A stretch of 7,842 bases of DNA from Chroococcidiopsidaceae cyanobacterium CP_BM_RX_35 (GTDB taxonomy: Bacteria > Cyanobacteriota > Cyanobacteriia > Cyanobacteriales > Chroococcidiopsidaceae), in NCBI GenBank assembly GCA_019242465.1, contig JAFAVL010000445.1, forward strand, positions 1 through 7,842. Direction: 5' to 3'. The position numbers were made by a program, and so were the translations under genes. Of the stretch, positions 1 through 5,955 are shown piece after piece. Under the pieces are notes generated by a model. The model saw nothing but the letters and a program-made list of their open reading frames with translations. It did no database searches and was not told the DNA's origin. The stretch's first letter is position 1, and every line of letters begins with the position of its first letter.

Positions 1-2
1 TG

Positions 3-1265
3 TCGCTGATTGAAGAAGGTCCTGAAAAGAAAGTTCGCATGGCCCACCTAGCTTGTGTAGGAAGCTATGCGATCAATGGAGTGGCAGCACTGCATACCCA
101 GTTGTTGCAGCAAGATTTGCTGCGGGATTTCTCTGAGCTGTGGCCAGAGAAATTCAACAACAAAACCAACGGCGTCACGCCACGTCGGTGGCTATTGTTG
201 AGCAATCCCAGACTCTCCAACCTAATTACTGAAAAGATTGGTAAGGGTTGGGTCAAACATCTAGAAGACTTGAAGCGGCTCGAAGTTTTTGTAGACGACG
301 CTGAGTTCTGTCACCAATGGCATCAGATTAAGCAAGCCAACAAGCAGGACTTAGCAAATTACATTTTGCACCGCCACGGTATTGCTGTGGATACTAATTC
401 ACTGTTTGATGTCCAGGTTAAGCGCATTCACGAGTACAAGCGGCAGTTGCTCAATGTTTTGCACATCATTACGCTGTATAACCGGATTAAACAAAATCCA
501 GACCAAGATGTCCTACCCCGGACATTTATTTTTGGGGGTAAGGCAGCCCCAGGCTATTACCTAGCAAAGCTAATTATCAAGTTGGTTAACTCAGTTGGTC
601 AGGTGGTCAACAACGATCCTGATGTCCGCGATCGCTTGAAGGTGATTTACCTGGCAAACTACAGTGTATCGCTCGGTCAACGAGTCTATTCTGCTGCCGA
701 ACTTTCAGAGCAAGTCTCTACGGCTGGCAAGGAGGCATCTGGCACTGGCAATATGAAGTTTGCTTTGAGTGGGGCACTTACCATTGGCACACTTGACGGT
801 GCCAACGTCGAGATTCGGGAGGAGGTCGGAGCCGAAAACTTCTTCCTGTTTGGGCTAACCGCCCAAGAAGTAGCAGCACTCAAGACCAGCGGATATAATC
901 CCCGTCATTACTACGATACCAATGCCGAACTTCGAAAAGTAATTGACTCAATTGCCTCCGGCTACTTCTCGCCCCATCAACCTCAACTTTTTCGACCAAT
1001 TGTAGAATCGTTACTGTCTCGCGATGAGTACATGCTCTTAGCTGACTACCAGTCTTACGTGCACTGTCAGGATCTGGTCAGCCAAGCCTATCGAGACTAC
1101 GAGAACTGGACGCGGATGTCAATTCTCAACACAACTCGCACGGGCAAATTTTCTTCAGACCGCACTATTGAGCAGTACTGTCGAGAAGTCTGGAAAGTCG
1201 AACCTGTTCAAATTAAACTGGCGGAATACGTTCAAGCAGAGGCTGGTTTGAAGGTAGGTCAATAG
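3..1265 (+). CDS. glgP: Glycogen/alpha-glucan phosphorylase, C-terminal half (5' end outside window)
   Basis: This enzyme (glycosyltransferase family GT35) releases glucose-1-phosphate from glycogen by phosphorolysis in the cytoplasm, feeding sugar catabolism in the dark. The reading frame is open from the window edge. The visible 420 residues are about half of the family's usual length of roughly 840, so the N-terminal half lies upstream. The Met at 39 is internal. Seen directly: the family motifs [35 protein letters not shown] and the pyridoxal-phosphate site [19 protein letters not shown], whose Lys (codon 756-758) forms the Schiff base with PLP. These are followed by TLDGANVEI and the C-terminal helices. 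The frame ends with TAG and converges on pyk 52 bp away. No truncation or frameshift is visible in this half. Maltodextrin phosphorylases share the same fold, but in cyanobacteria this type is annotated as glycogen phosphorylase. Confidence 0.97.
   Translation, partial: SLIEEGPEKKVRMAHLACVGSYAINGVAALHTQLLQQDLLRDFSELWPEKFNNKTNGVTPRRWLLLSNPRLSNLITEKIGKGWVKHLEDLKRLEVFVDDAEFCHQWHQIKQANKQDLANYILHRHGIAVDTNSLFDVQVKRIHEYKRQLLNVLHIITLYNRIKQNPDQDVLPRTFIFGGKAAPGYYLAKLIIKLVNSVGQVVNNDPDVRDRLKVIYLANYSVSLGQRVYSAAELSEQVSTAGKEASGTGNMKFALSGALTIGTLDGANVEIREEVGAENFFLFGLTAQEVAALKTSGYNPRHYYDTNAELRKVIDSIASGYFSPHQPQLFRPIVESLLSRDEYMLLADYQSYVHCQDLVSQAYRDYENWTRMSILNTTRTGKFSSDRTIEQYCREVWKVEPVQIKLAEYVQAEAGLKVGQ
628..635. 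repeat. HIP1 palindrome (in glgP)
   Basis: GCGATCGC, the highly iterated palindrome of many cyanobacterial genomes, here inside glgP codons for the DVRDRLK segment. Confidence 0.9.
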
Positions 1266-1275
1266 TTTGAACCAA

Positions 1276-1298
1276 TGAGCGCGTGCGGCACGCGCTCA
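1276..1298. terminator. Perfect 10-bp hairpin between convergent glgP and pyk
   Basis: Arms 1276-1285 (TGAGCGCGTG) and 1289-1298 (CACGCGCTCA) pair perfectly around a 3-base loop, 11 bp after the glgP stop and 19 bp before the pyk stop. The position suits a bidirectional terminator, and the stem is very GC-rich. Neither strand has the T-run of a classical intrinsic terminator, so it may act only as an RNA 3'-end stabiliser. It may also be a copy of a dispersed cyanobacterial palindrome. Confidence 0.5.
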
Positions 1299-1317
1299 CC
1301 CTACCACGAATCCCAAA

Positions 1318-3087
1318 CTAAGGATTCCCTACTGCACCGGAGTAAACTAAGCCACGCTGCATATCTAGAGTAAGAATCGCTCCATCCCGAATTACTTCTG
1401 TTGCCCGCTTTACCCCAACAATCACTGGTACTCCTAGTCGCAAACCAATCACGGCAGCATGACTAGTCAGACTGTCTTCTTCCGTAACGATTCCTGCTGC
1501 CTTGCGAATCGCTTCAACAAAATCGGCACTTGTGCGTGGCGCTACTAGAATCTCGCCAGCGTTAAATCTACCAACATCCATGCCAGAGTGAGCCACTCGT
1601 GCCCGTCCACTTACCGAGCCCTGCCCCAAACCAACGCCTTGACCTAGTACTGCTGTCACCACTTCGACCTTGATTAAGTCCGTAGATCCTGCCACCCCTT
1701 GCAATGTCCCAGCAGTCATCACTACGAGATCGCCTTCATTCAATAATTCCTTTTCCTGAGCGACGTTAAGGGCTGCTTGAAACGTTTGACCAGTTGAAGG
1801 CAGATCCAGCACTAACAACGGTTTGACTCCCCATACCAGCTGTAGCTGCCTTGCAACATCGACATGAGGCGTTACAGCTAAGATGGGGGTTTGCGGTCGA
1901 AACTTGGAAACATTCCGAGCTGTAGCACCGGTTTTTGTTAGCGTCATAATCGCAGATGCTTCTAGTTGTTCCGCAATCTGACCCACTGCTTGACTAATCG
2001 CATTGGGAATTGAGCGGCGGGGAGTTTTGACATTGGCGTGAGCTGATGCCAACCCCTCCTCTTGCTCAATCCGAGTCGCGATTCGAGCCATTGTTGCTAC
2101 GGCTTCGACAGGAAACTTACCCACAGCAGTTTCATTAGAGAGCATCACAGCATCAGTCCCGTCCAGAATTGCATTCGCTACATCTGACACTTCAGCTCGA
2201 GTGGCCCTGGGGCTTTGCACCATGCTATCCAACATCTGGGTTGCTGTAATGACAGGAATGCCTAATCGGTTTGCTGTAGCAATCAGCTGCTTTTGCAAGA
2301 TAGGAACGTCTTCGGCTGGCAGTTCAACTCCCAAGTCACCCCTAGCAACCATTACCCCATCACACAAAGCCAGAATTGCTTCCATTTGTTCAATGGCTTC
2401 GTGCTTTTCGATTTTGGCAATCACTGGTACTTGCTTGCCAGTACTGGAAATGAGGTCTTTAATCTCCAGTATGTCCTGTGGATTGCGAACAAATGAGAGC
2501 GCTACCCAATCGACACCCTGATCTAGACCGAACATTAAATCTTCGCGGTCTTTATCAGTCAATGCCTTAATAGAAAGGTAAACTCCAGGAAAGTTAACAC
2601 CTTTGTTGTTAGAAAGCGTTCCACCTACGACAACGCGACAATGCAACTCTTTGGCAACGCGGTCAACCCCCTCAACTCGCATTTCTACTCGTCCGTCATC
2701 TAAAAGGATTGTGGCTCCAGCTGGAACTTCTTCTGCCAAAAGATTATAGGTGACACAGCTAGTTTGCTGGGTGCCAACAACTAAACGACTAGTCAAGGTG
2801 AAGGGGTCGCCTTTACCCACGACTATAGAACCTGTTTCAAACTTTCCTAGGCGAATTTTAGGTCCTTGAAGGTCTTGGAGAATACCAACTGGCTGATTCA
2901 GTTCAAAAGCTGTCTGCCGAATTAAGCGGACGCAGCGCTGATGTTCAGCGTGACTGCCATGGGAGAAGTTCAACCGCAGTGTTGTTGCGCCTGCTTCAAT
3001 CAAAGCCCGCAGCACTTTAGGGTTACTAGTGGCTGGACCAATCGTGGCGACAATTTTCGTCCGGCGTAGGGAATTTCGTAGTTGCAT
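1318..3087 (-). CDS. pyk: Pyruvate kinase, long form with C-terminal PEP-utiliser domain
   Basis: It catalyses the last step of glycolysis, PEP + ADP to pyruvate + ATP, in the cytoplasm. The protein has 589 residues, against about 470-480 for the basic enzyme. Seen: RLNFSHG (37-44), DLQGPKIRLG (72-81), catalytic Lys225 in VIAKIEKHE with metal-ligand Glu227, ARGDLGVELP with Asp251, and ATQMLDSM with Thr283. The allosteric C-domain spans about 355-475. A PEP-utiliser (phosphohistidine swivelling) domain occupies about 486-585, with TSHAA and His543. This matches the B. subtilis layout and, from memory, the 591-residue Pyk2 of Synechocystis rather than the shorter Pyk1. The ATG has AGGA (3096-3099) 8 bp upstream, which supports this start. 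It is divergent from crtR and convergent with glgP. The residues at 73, 74, 77 and 80 predict K+-independent activity (see findings). Confidence 0.97.
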   Translation of the reverse strand: MQLRNSLRRTKIVATIGPATSNPKVLRALIEAGATTLRLNFSHGSHAEHQRCVRLIRQTAFELNQPVGILQDLQGPKIRLGKFETGSIVVGKGDPFTLTSRLVVGTQQTSCVTYNLLAEEVPAGATILLDDGRVEMRVEGVDRVAKELHCRVVVGGTLSNNKGVNFPGVYLSIKALTDKDREDLMFGLDQGVDWVALSFVRNPQDILEIKDLISSTGKQVPVIAKIEKHEAIEQMEAILALCDGVMVARGDLGVELPAEDVPILQKQLIATANRLGIPVITATQMLDSMVQSPRATRAEVSDVANAILDGTDAVMLSNETAVGKFPVEAVATMARIATRIEQEEGLASAHANVKTPRRSIPNAISQAVGQIAEQLEASAIMTLTKTGATARNVSKFRPQTPILAVTPHVDVARQLQLVWGVKPLLVLDLPSTGQTFQAALNVAQEKELLNEGDLVVMTAGTLQGVAGSTDLIKVEVVTAVLGQGVGLGQGSVSGRARVAHSGMDVGRFNAGEILVAPRTSADFVEAIRKAAGIVTEEDSLTSHAAVIGLRLGVPVIVGVKRATEVIRDGAILTLDMQRGLVYSGAVGNP

Positions 3088-3126
3088 GAAGACGTTCCTG
3101 GGTGTTGAATGTCGGACAAAAAGTTA

Positions 3127-3140
3127 CAATTAATACACAG
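3127..3140 (-). promoter_or_regulatory. Possible pyk -10 region
   Basis: On the minus strand TGTGTATTAAT reads as an extended -10 (TG-n-TATTAA, hexamer at 3130-3135), about 40 bp upstream of the pyk ATG. No convincing -35 hexamer lies 16-18 bp further upstream, so the call rests on the extended -10 alone. Confidence 0.25.
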
Positions 3141-3212
3141 AATATTGAGGCGAGAAAGGGAGAAGTTGGATCACAGATAGCAGAAGTAATTGTTTGAGCA
3201 TGAAAGGAACTC

Positions 3213-3302
3213 AGTATACTTCTCGATAGTCATGTGATAAAAGTCAAAACATTTATACTGTTACTTAGTTAAATTAATGGTAGTGTGTAGATGACTTATA
3301 CT
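3213..3302 (+). promoter_or_regulatory. crtR upstream region with three TATACT -10-like boxes
   Basis: The 288 bp between divergent pyk and crtR contain no gene. On the plus strand they hold TATACT at 3215-3220, 3254-3259 and 3297-3302, each a 5/6 match to the -10 consensus, at 39- and 43-bp intervals. None has a strong -35 at 17 bp. The most downstream box would give a leader of about 65 nt before the crtR ATG. A 7-bp inverted repeat, GTAGTGT (3280-3286) and ACACTAC (3337-3343), flanks that putative start region. Which box is used, if any, cannot be told from sequence. Confidence 0.3.
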
Positions 3303-3363
3303 AAACAAAACCTTAATATTTTAGAGGGCGTATCATACACTACGCAATGACCAATTTCTATTT

Positions 3364-3369
3364 AAGGAG
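3364..3369 (+). promoter_or_regulatory. Ribosome binding site of crtR
   Basis: AAGGAG lies 6 bases before the ATG at 3376. This selects that ATG over the in-frame ATG two codons later at 3382. Confidence 0.8.
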
Positions 3370-3375
3370 TTAAAA

Positions 3376-4266
3376 ATGCTCATGTCGGAGGCACAGCAGC
3401 CGCTGACAGTTCCTAAAGAGTTCTTGGCACCTCCAGGTGATTTTAATCCTACGCTGCTCATGTTTTTAGCAGCGATCACCATGTTAATGTTGTCAACCTG
3501 TGGTTATTGGTTTTGGGGCTGGTCGCATTGGGGGAGCTTTTTATGTAATGTACTTGCCCTACATATGGCTGGGACAGTAATTCACGATGCCTGCCACAAG
3601 GCCGCCCACCGCAATCGCATAGTCAATGCCATCTTAGGACATAGCAGTGCGCTGATGTTAGCCTTTGCCTTCCCGGTTTTTACGCGAGTGCATTTACAGC
3701 ATCACGCCCATGTGAATGACCCAAAAAACGATCCGGATCATTTCGTATCCACGGGTGGACCCTTGTGGCTAATCGCAGTGCGCTTTCTTTACCACGAGGT
3801 TTTCTTTTTCAAGCGGCAGCTATGGCGCAAGTATGAGCTACTTGAATGGTTTTTGAGCCGATTATTTGTCGCGGCAATTTTCTATTTTGCTATTCAATAT
3901 CACTTCTTAGGCTACATCCTCAATTTTTGGTTTATCCCTGCATTTGTGGTAGGAATGGCATTGGGTTTGTTTTTCGACTATTTGCCTCATCGCCCATTTC
4001 AAGAGCGCGATCGCTGGAAGAATGCCAGAGTTTATCCTAGCCCAATTCTCAACCTACTCATTATGGGACAGAATTACCACCTCGTTCATCATCTGTGGCC
4101 TTCAATCCCTTGGTATAACTATCAGCCTGCCTACTTTGCCACTAAGTCTCTTTTAGATACTAAAGGTTGTTATCAATCTCTAGGACTGCTACAAGGAAAA
4201 GACTTTTTGAGTTTTCTATACGACATTTTTTTAGGAATTCGATTTCACCGAGCGCCGAAGGCGTAG
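3376..4266 (+). CDS. crtR: Beta-carotene hydroxylase CrtR (fatty-acid desaturase superfamily)
   Basis: This di-iron membrane enzyme adds 3-hydroxyl groups to beta-ionone rings, making zeaxanthin from beta-carotene in the photosynthetic and cytoplasmic membranes. Zeaxanthin protects against strong light. The 296-residue protein carries the superfamily histidine boxes: HDACH plus His78 (70-78), HLQHH plus His112 (106-112), and HLVHH (235-239) followed by WPSIPWYNYQPAY. An additional His205 sits in DYLPHRPF. Hydrophobic segments lie at about 26-48, 84-103, 158-178 and 180-200, with the His boxes on one face as expected. The N-terminus (PKEFLAPPGDFNPTL) and the box spacing resemble cyanobacterial CrtR rather than acyl-lipid desaturases (DesA/B/C) or the CrtZ-type hydroxylase. 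The Shine-Dalgarno AAGGAG supports the start. The gene stands alone on its strand and ends 4 bp from the stop of aroH. Confidence 0.92.
   Translation: MLMSEAQQPLTVPKEFLAPPGDFNPTLLMFLAAITMLMLSTCGYWFWGWSHWGSFLCNVLALHMAGTVIHDACHKAAHRNRIVNAILGHSSALMLAFAFPVFTRVHLQHHAHVNDPKNDPDHFVSTGGPLWLIAVRFLYHEVFFFKRQLWRKYELLEWFLSRLFVAAIFYFAIQYHFLGYILNFWFIPAFVVGMALGLFFDYLPHRPFQERDRWKNARVYPSPILNLLIMGQNYHLVHHLWPSIPWYNYQPAYFATKSLLDTKGCYQSLGLLQGKDFLSFLYDIFLGIRFHRAPKA
4007..4014. repeat. HIP1 palindrome (in crtR)
   Basis: GCGATCGC within the codons for ERDRWK of crtR. Confidence 0.9.
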
Positions 4267-4270
4267 TATC

Positions 4271-4663
4271 CTACCTCAATACACTATGTTGCGGTAAACT
4301 CCAATCAGGACGCAAACTTTTGGCGGCACGCAGATAGGGATGCCAAACATGGATGTGAGAGGTTGGGAGGTTGGCATGAACTAACAACCGAATGCAGCGC
4401 TCTAAACTCCCCTCTACGTGCATTTGCTGCACATCTAACATAGGCACGCGATCCCAGGAGGGACGTTGGCGAGCAATCGCTGCTGGGAAGATGGCATTTA
4501 AATCGCGCGTGACGGTAAAAGTTACACTAATGATGTTGGTGGGAGCCAACTGATTCCGTAGTTCTAGTTCGTCTAGCATTTCCATCACTGCTTCTCGCAT
4601 CGCCTCAACCGTATTTTCTGAGACAGTTATTGCCCCACGAATCGCTCGAATTCGCCACTCCAC
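4271..4663 (-). CDS. aroH: Chorismate mutase, AroH type
   Basis: It rearranges chorismate to prephenate, the committed step to phenylalanine and tyrosine, as a trimer of small pseudo-alpha-beta barrels. I chose the GTG at 4661-4663 (130 residues) because GGAAGAGG ends 5 bases upstream of it and the protein then begins MEWRIRAIRGA, matching the family start; the B. subtilis enzyme has 127 residues. The frame stays open to a TTG at 4702 and an ATG at 4678, but neither has a Shine-Dalgarno. Active-site residues, with B. subtilis numbers: Arg9 (R7), Phe59 (F57), Arg65 (R63), Arg92 (R90), Tyr110 (Y108), Leu117 and Arg118 (L115/R116). The catalytic Glu78 position holds Gln80, while the Cys75 position holds Asp77 (see findings). 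The Lys60 position holds Ala62. The gene lies downstream of sppA on the same strand, 218 bp away, so a separate promoter is likely. Confidence 0.94.
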   Translation of the reverse strand: MEWRIRAIRGAITVSENTVEAMREAVMEMLDELELRNQLAPTNIISVTFTVTRDLNAIFPAAIARQRPSWDRVPMLDVQQMHVEGSLERCIRLLVHANLPTSHIHVWHPYLRAAKSLRPDWSLPQHSVLR

Positions 4664-4668
4664 GCCGA

Positions 4669-4676
4669 CCTCTTCC
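4669..4676 (-). promoter_or_regulatory. Ribosome binding site deciding the GTG start of aroH
   Basis: Minus-strand GGAAGAGG is followed by a 5-base spacer and GTG at 4663. It lies inside the longer reading frame that starts further upstream, so it argues against the upstream ATG (4678) and TTG (4702). Confidence 0.65.
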
Positions 4677-4715
4677 ATACATTTAATAGTTCTAGATAAC
4701 AAGTTTTGATTTCAA

Positions 4716-4756
4716 CTCAACGTTCCGCCAAAGACCGCTCCTTGGCTCACGTTGAG
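4716..4756 (-). repeat. Two-part hairpin upstream of aroH
   Basis: CTCAACGT (4716-4723) pairs with ACGTTGAG (4749-4756). Inside it GCCAA (4727-4731) pairs with TTGGC (4742-4746), leaving a 3/2-base internal loop and a 10-base apical loop. It lies 53 bp upstream of the aroH GTG, inside its probable leader. It shares bases 4752-4756 with the neighbouring 14-bp stem, so the two folds compete at their base. It may be part of a dispersed intergenic repeat or a leader structure. Confidence 0.6.
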
Positions 4757-4802
4757 CTTGCGCTCAATAGCAGCTCCAGCGGCGTGAAGAGCGCAAGCTC
4801 AA
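4752..4802 (-). repeat. Perfect 14-bp inverted repeat between sppA and aroH
   Basis: TTGAGCTTGCGCTC (4752-4765) and GAGCGCAAGCTCAA (4789-4802) are exact reverse complements with a 23-base spacer. The first arm with its flank (4752-4767) is itself a 6-bp hairpin that on the minus strand has a GCAA (GNRA) tetraloop. It lies downstream of the sppA stop and upstream of aroH. There is no T-run after it in the minus direction, so it is not a textbook terminator. The rest of the 218-bp gap holds no gene and no clear promoter. Confidence 0.7.
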
Positions 4803-4881
4803 AAACCATCAACAGTAACTACGATAGTTTTTCTCTGTTAGCTTTGAGTTGTTAGATTCAAAAATTAACATCTCACGATCG

Positions 4882-5703
4882 CTAAGGTCGATATAACCAC
4901 AAGGGAAGACCACTAGTAGACATTTCAAACTCGACCCAATCGAGCCCCGCTGACAGACTAAAGGGCACTGTACGATTTTCCGACAGCAAGCGAGTCAATA
5001 AGGGTTTACGCTCTTCCAGGTTGTAACACCGTGTTTTATCAGGGTCAAGACCCACTAACTCTGCCGCCCAGCGACGTGCCTCTTCTTCTGTCCCTAGTCG
5101 GTCAACAATCCCTAGCTCTAACGCTTGCTGTCCAGTAAAAATCCGACCATCAGCGAAACTTTTAACCGCCTCTACCGCCAAACTACGTCCTTCAGCAACT
5201 GTTTGCACAAATTGCTGATAGCTAGTGTCAATTAACTCTTGGAGAATATTTTGCTCTGGCTCCGTCAGTTCGCGATCAAAGGCCAGAATATCTTTATAGG
5301 GACCAGATTTAATCACTTTGAACGAGACGCCAATCTTCTCTAGCAAACGTTCTAGGTTATTACCCCGCAGGATGACTCCAATACTACCAGTAATTGTGCC
5401 TGGGTTAGCCATGATGTGTTCGGCTCCCATACCAATGTAAACGCCACCAGAAGCAGAGATATTGCCAAAGCTGGCGACTATCTTCACTTTTTCACGCAGC
5501 CGCTTCAAAGCGCTATAAATCTCCTGGGAGTCTCCCACTGTACCGCCAGGGCTGTCAATGCGTAGAAGTAAGGCAGGAAACTTTTTTTCCTCAACCGTCT
5601 TGAGAGCTTCCAGTACCCGTTTGCGAGTAGCGCTAGCGATCGCGCCAGTGATTTCAATCCGAGCAATTTGTTTGCGAAAAGCAGGCTTAAAAGGCCAAAT
5701 CAT
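4882..5703 (-). CDS. sppA: Signal peptide peptidase SppA, short form (family S49)
   Basis: It is a serine-lysine peptidase that degrades cleaved signal peptides and other membrane-associated peptides. With the ATG at 5701-5703 the protein has 273 residues and starts MIWPFKPAFRKQIARIEITG. Seen: RIDSPGG (48-54), nucleophile Ser85 in NISASGGVYIG, NPGTITGSIGV (100-110) and general base Lys137 in SGPYKD. The Ser-Lys spacing of 52 equals that of B. subtilis SppA (S147/K199). The C-terminal helices carry GRIFTGQQALELGIVDRLG. It is a one-domain form of the size of B. subtilis-type SppA, not the roughly 610-residue two-domain form of E. coli. Unlike those two it shows no N-terminal membrane anchor. 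A longer frame to a TTG at 5775 would add 24 Ser/Pro/Cys-rich residues encoded only by the adjacent repeat, and I reject it. No Shine-Dalgarno is visible because C-rich repeat starts 14 bp upstream. Confidence 0.94.
   Translation of the reverse strand: MIWPFKPAFRKQIARIEITGAIASATRKRVLEALKTVEEKKFPALLLRIDSPGGTVGDSQEIYSALKRLREKVKIVASFGNISASGGVYIGMGAEHIMANPGTITGSIGVILRGNNLERLLEKIGVSFKVIKSGPYKDILAFDRELTEPEQNILQELIDTSYQQFVQTVAEGRSLAVEAVKSFADGRIFTGQQALELGIVDRLGTEEEARRWAAELVGLDPDKTRCYNLEERKPLLTRLLSENRTVPFSLSAGLDWVEFEMSTSGLPLWLYRP
5636..5643. repeat. HIP1 palindrome (in sppA)
   Basis: GCGATCGC within the codons for GAIAS near the start of sppA. Confidence 0.9.
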
Positions 5704-5716
5704 GAGTAGACGGTTA

Positions 5717-5757
5717 GGGGAGGAGGGGGAGCAGGGGGACAGGGGGCAGGGGGAGAG
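5717..5757 (+). repeat. G-rich short tandem repeat array (left arm)
   Basis: Degenerate units of five G followed by A, CA, ACA or AGCA, with G5 runs at 5725, 5734, 5742 and 5749. Four such runs with short spacers fit a G-quadruplex motif on the plus strand. On the sppA mRNA this is a C-rich, pyrimidine-only leader ending 14 bases before the ATG. It resembles the short tandemly repeated sequences of filamentous cyanobacteria. It is inverted relative to the array at 5888-5946. Confidence 0.85.
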
Positions 5758-5796
5758 AAGAGAGCTTGTACTCAATCTAGATCTCTAGTTTGCCCT

Positions 5797-5825
5797 ATTT
5801 GAGCTAAATGTTTGGCAGTTGACAA
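5797..5825 (-). promoter_or_regulatory. Candidate sppA promoter
   Basis: On the minus strand TTGTCA (5820-5825) lies 17 bp from TCAAAT (5797-5802), a 5/6 and a 4/6 match to consensus. Transcription would start around 5790, so the leader would run through the C-rich repeat. Confidence 0.35.
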
Positions 5826-5887
5826 CAGATTTTACAACAGAAGCGGTTCTCTATCATCAACTCTCGTAACCAGTCTTCCTTCTCCTC

Positions 5888-5946
5888 TGCCCCCCTGCTC
5901 CCCTGCTCCCCCTGCCCCCTGCTCCCTGCCTCCACACCTCCCCCTC
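5888..5946 (-). repeat. C-rich (minus-strand G-rich) short tandem repeat array (right arm)
   Basis: Units of C4-C6 separated by TG or TGCT; on the minus strand they are G runs able to form a G-quadruplex. The segment 5906-5921 is the exact reverse complement of 5740-5755 (16 bp), so the two arrays form arms of an inverted repeat around a spacer of about 130-150 bp that holds the putative sppA promoter. It sits just upstream of the putative promoter of the transporter gene. Confidence 0.85.
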
Positions 5947-5955
5947 CTCAGTTCC

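Noticed and set aside
2201..2521. Plus-strand frame of 106 codons inside pyk
   Set aside because: Antisense to highly conserved pyruvate kinase motifs and has no ribosome site.
3123..3139. RpaB-type HLR1 site near pyk/crtR
   Set aside because: GTTACAAT matches one half of the motif, but the second half at the required 2-bp spacing does not match.
4253..4263. CGCC-GAA-GGCG mini-hairpin at the 3' end of crtR as a terminator
   Set aside because: The stem is only 4 bp, lies within the last codons and has no T-run.
5704..5775. N-terminal extension of SppA to the TTG at 5775
   Set aside because: The added residues are encoded by the low-complexity repeat, have no ribosome site and no family match; the ATG at 5703 fits the family.
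5819..5824. Perfect TTGACA on the plus strand as the -35 of the exporter promoter
   Set aside because: No acceptable -10 hexamer stands 15-19 bp downstream; the pair at 5956/5978 is better.
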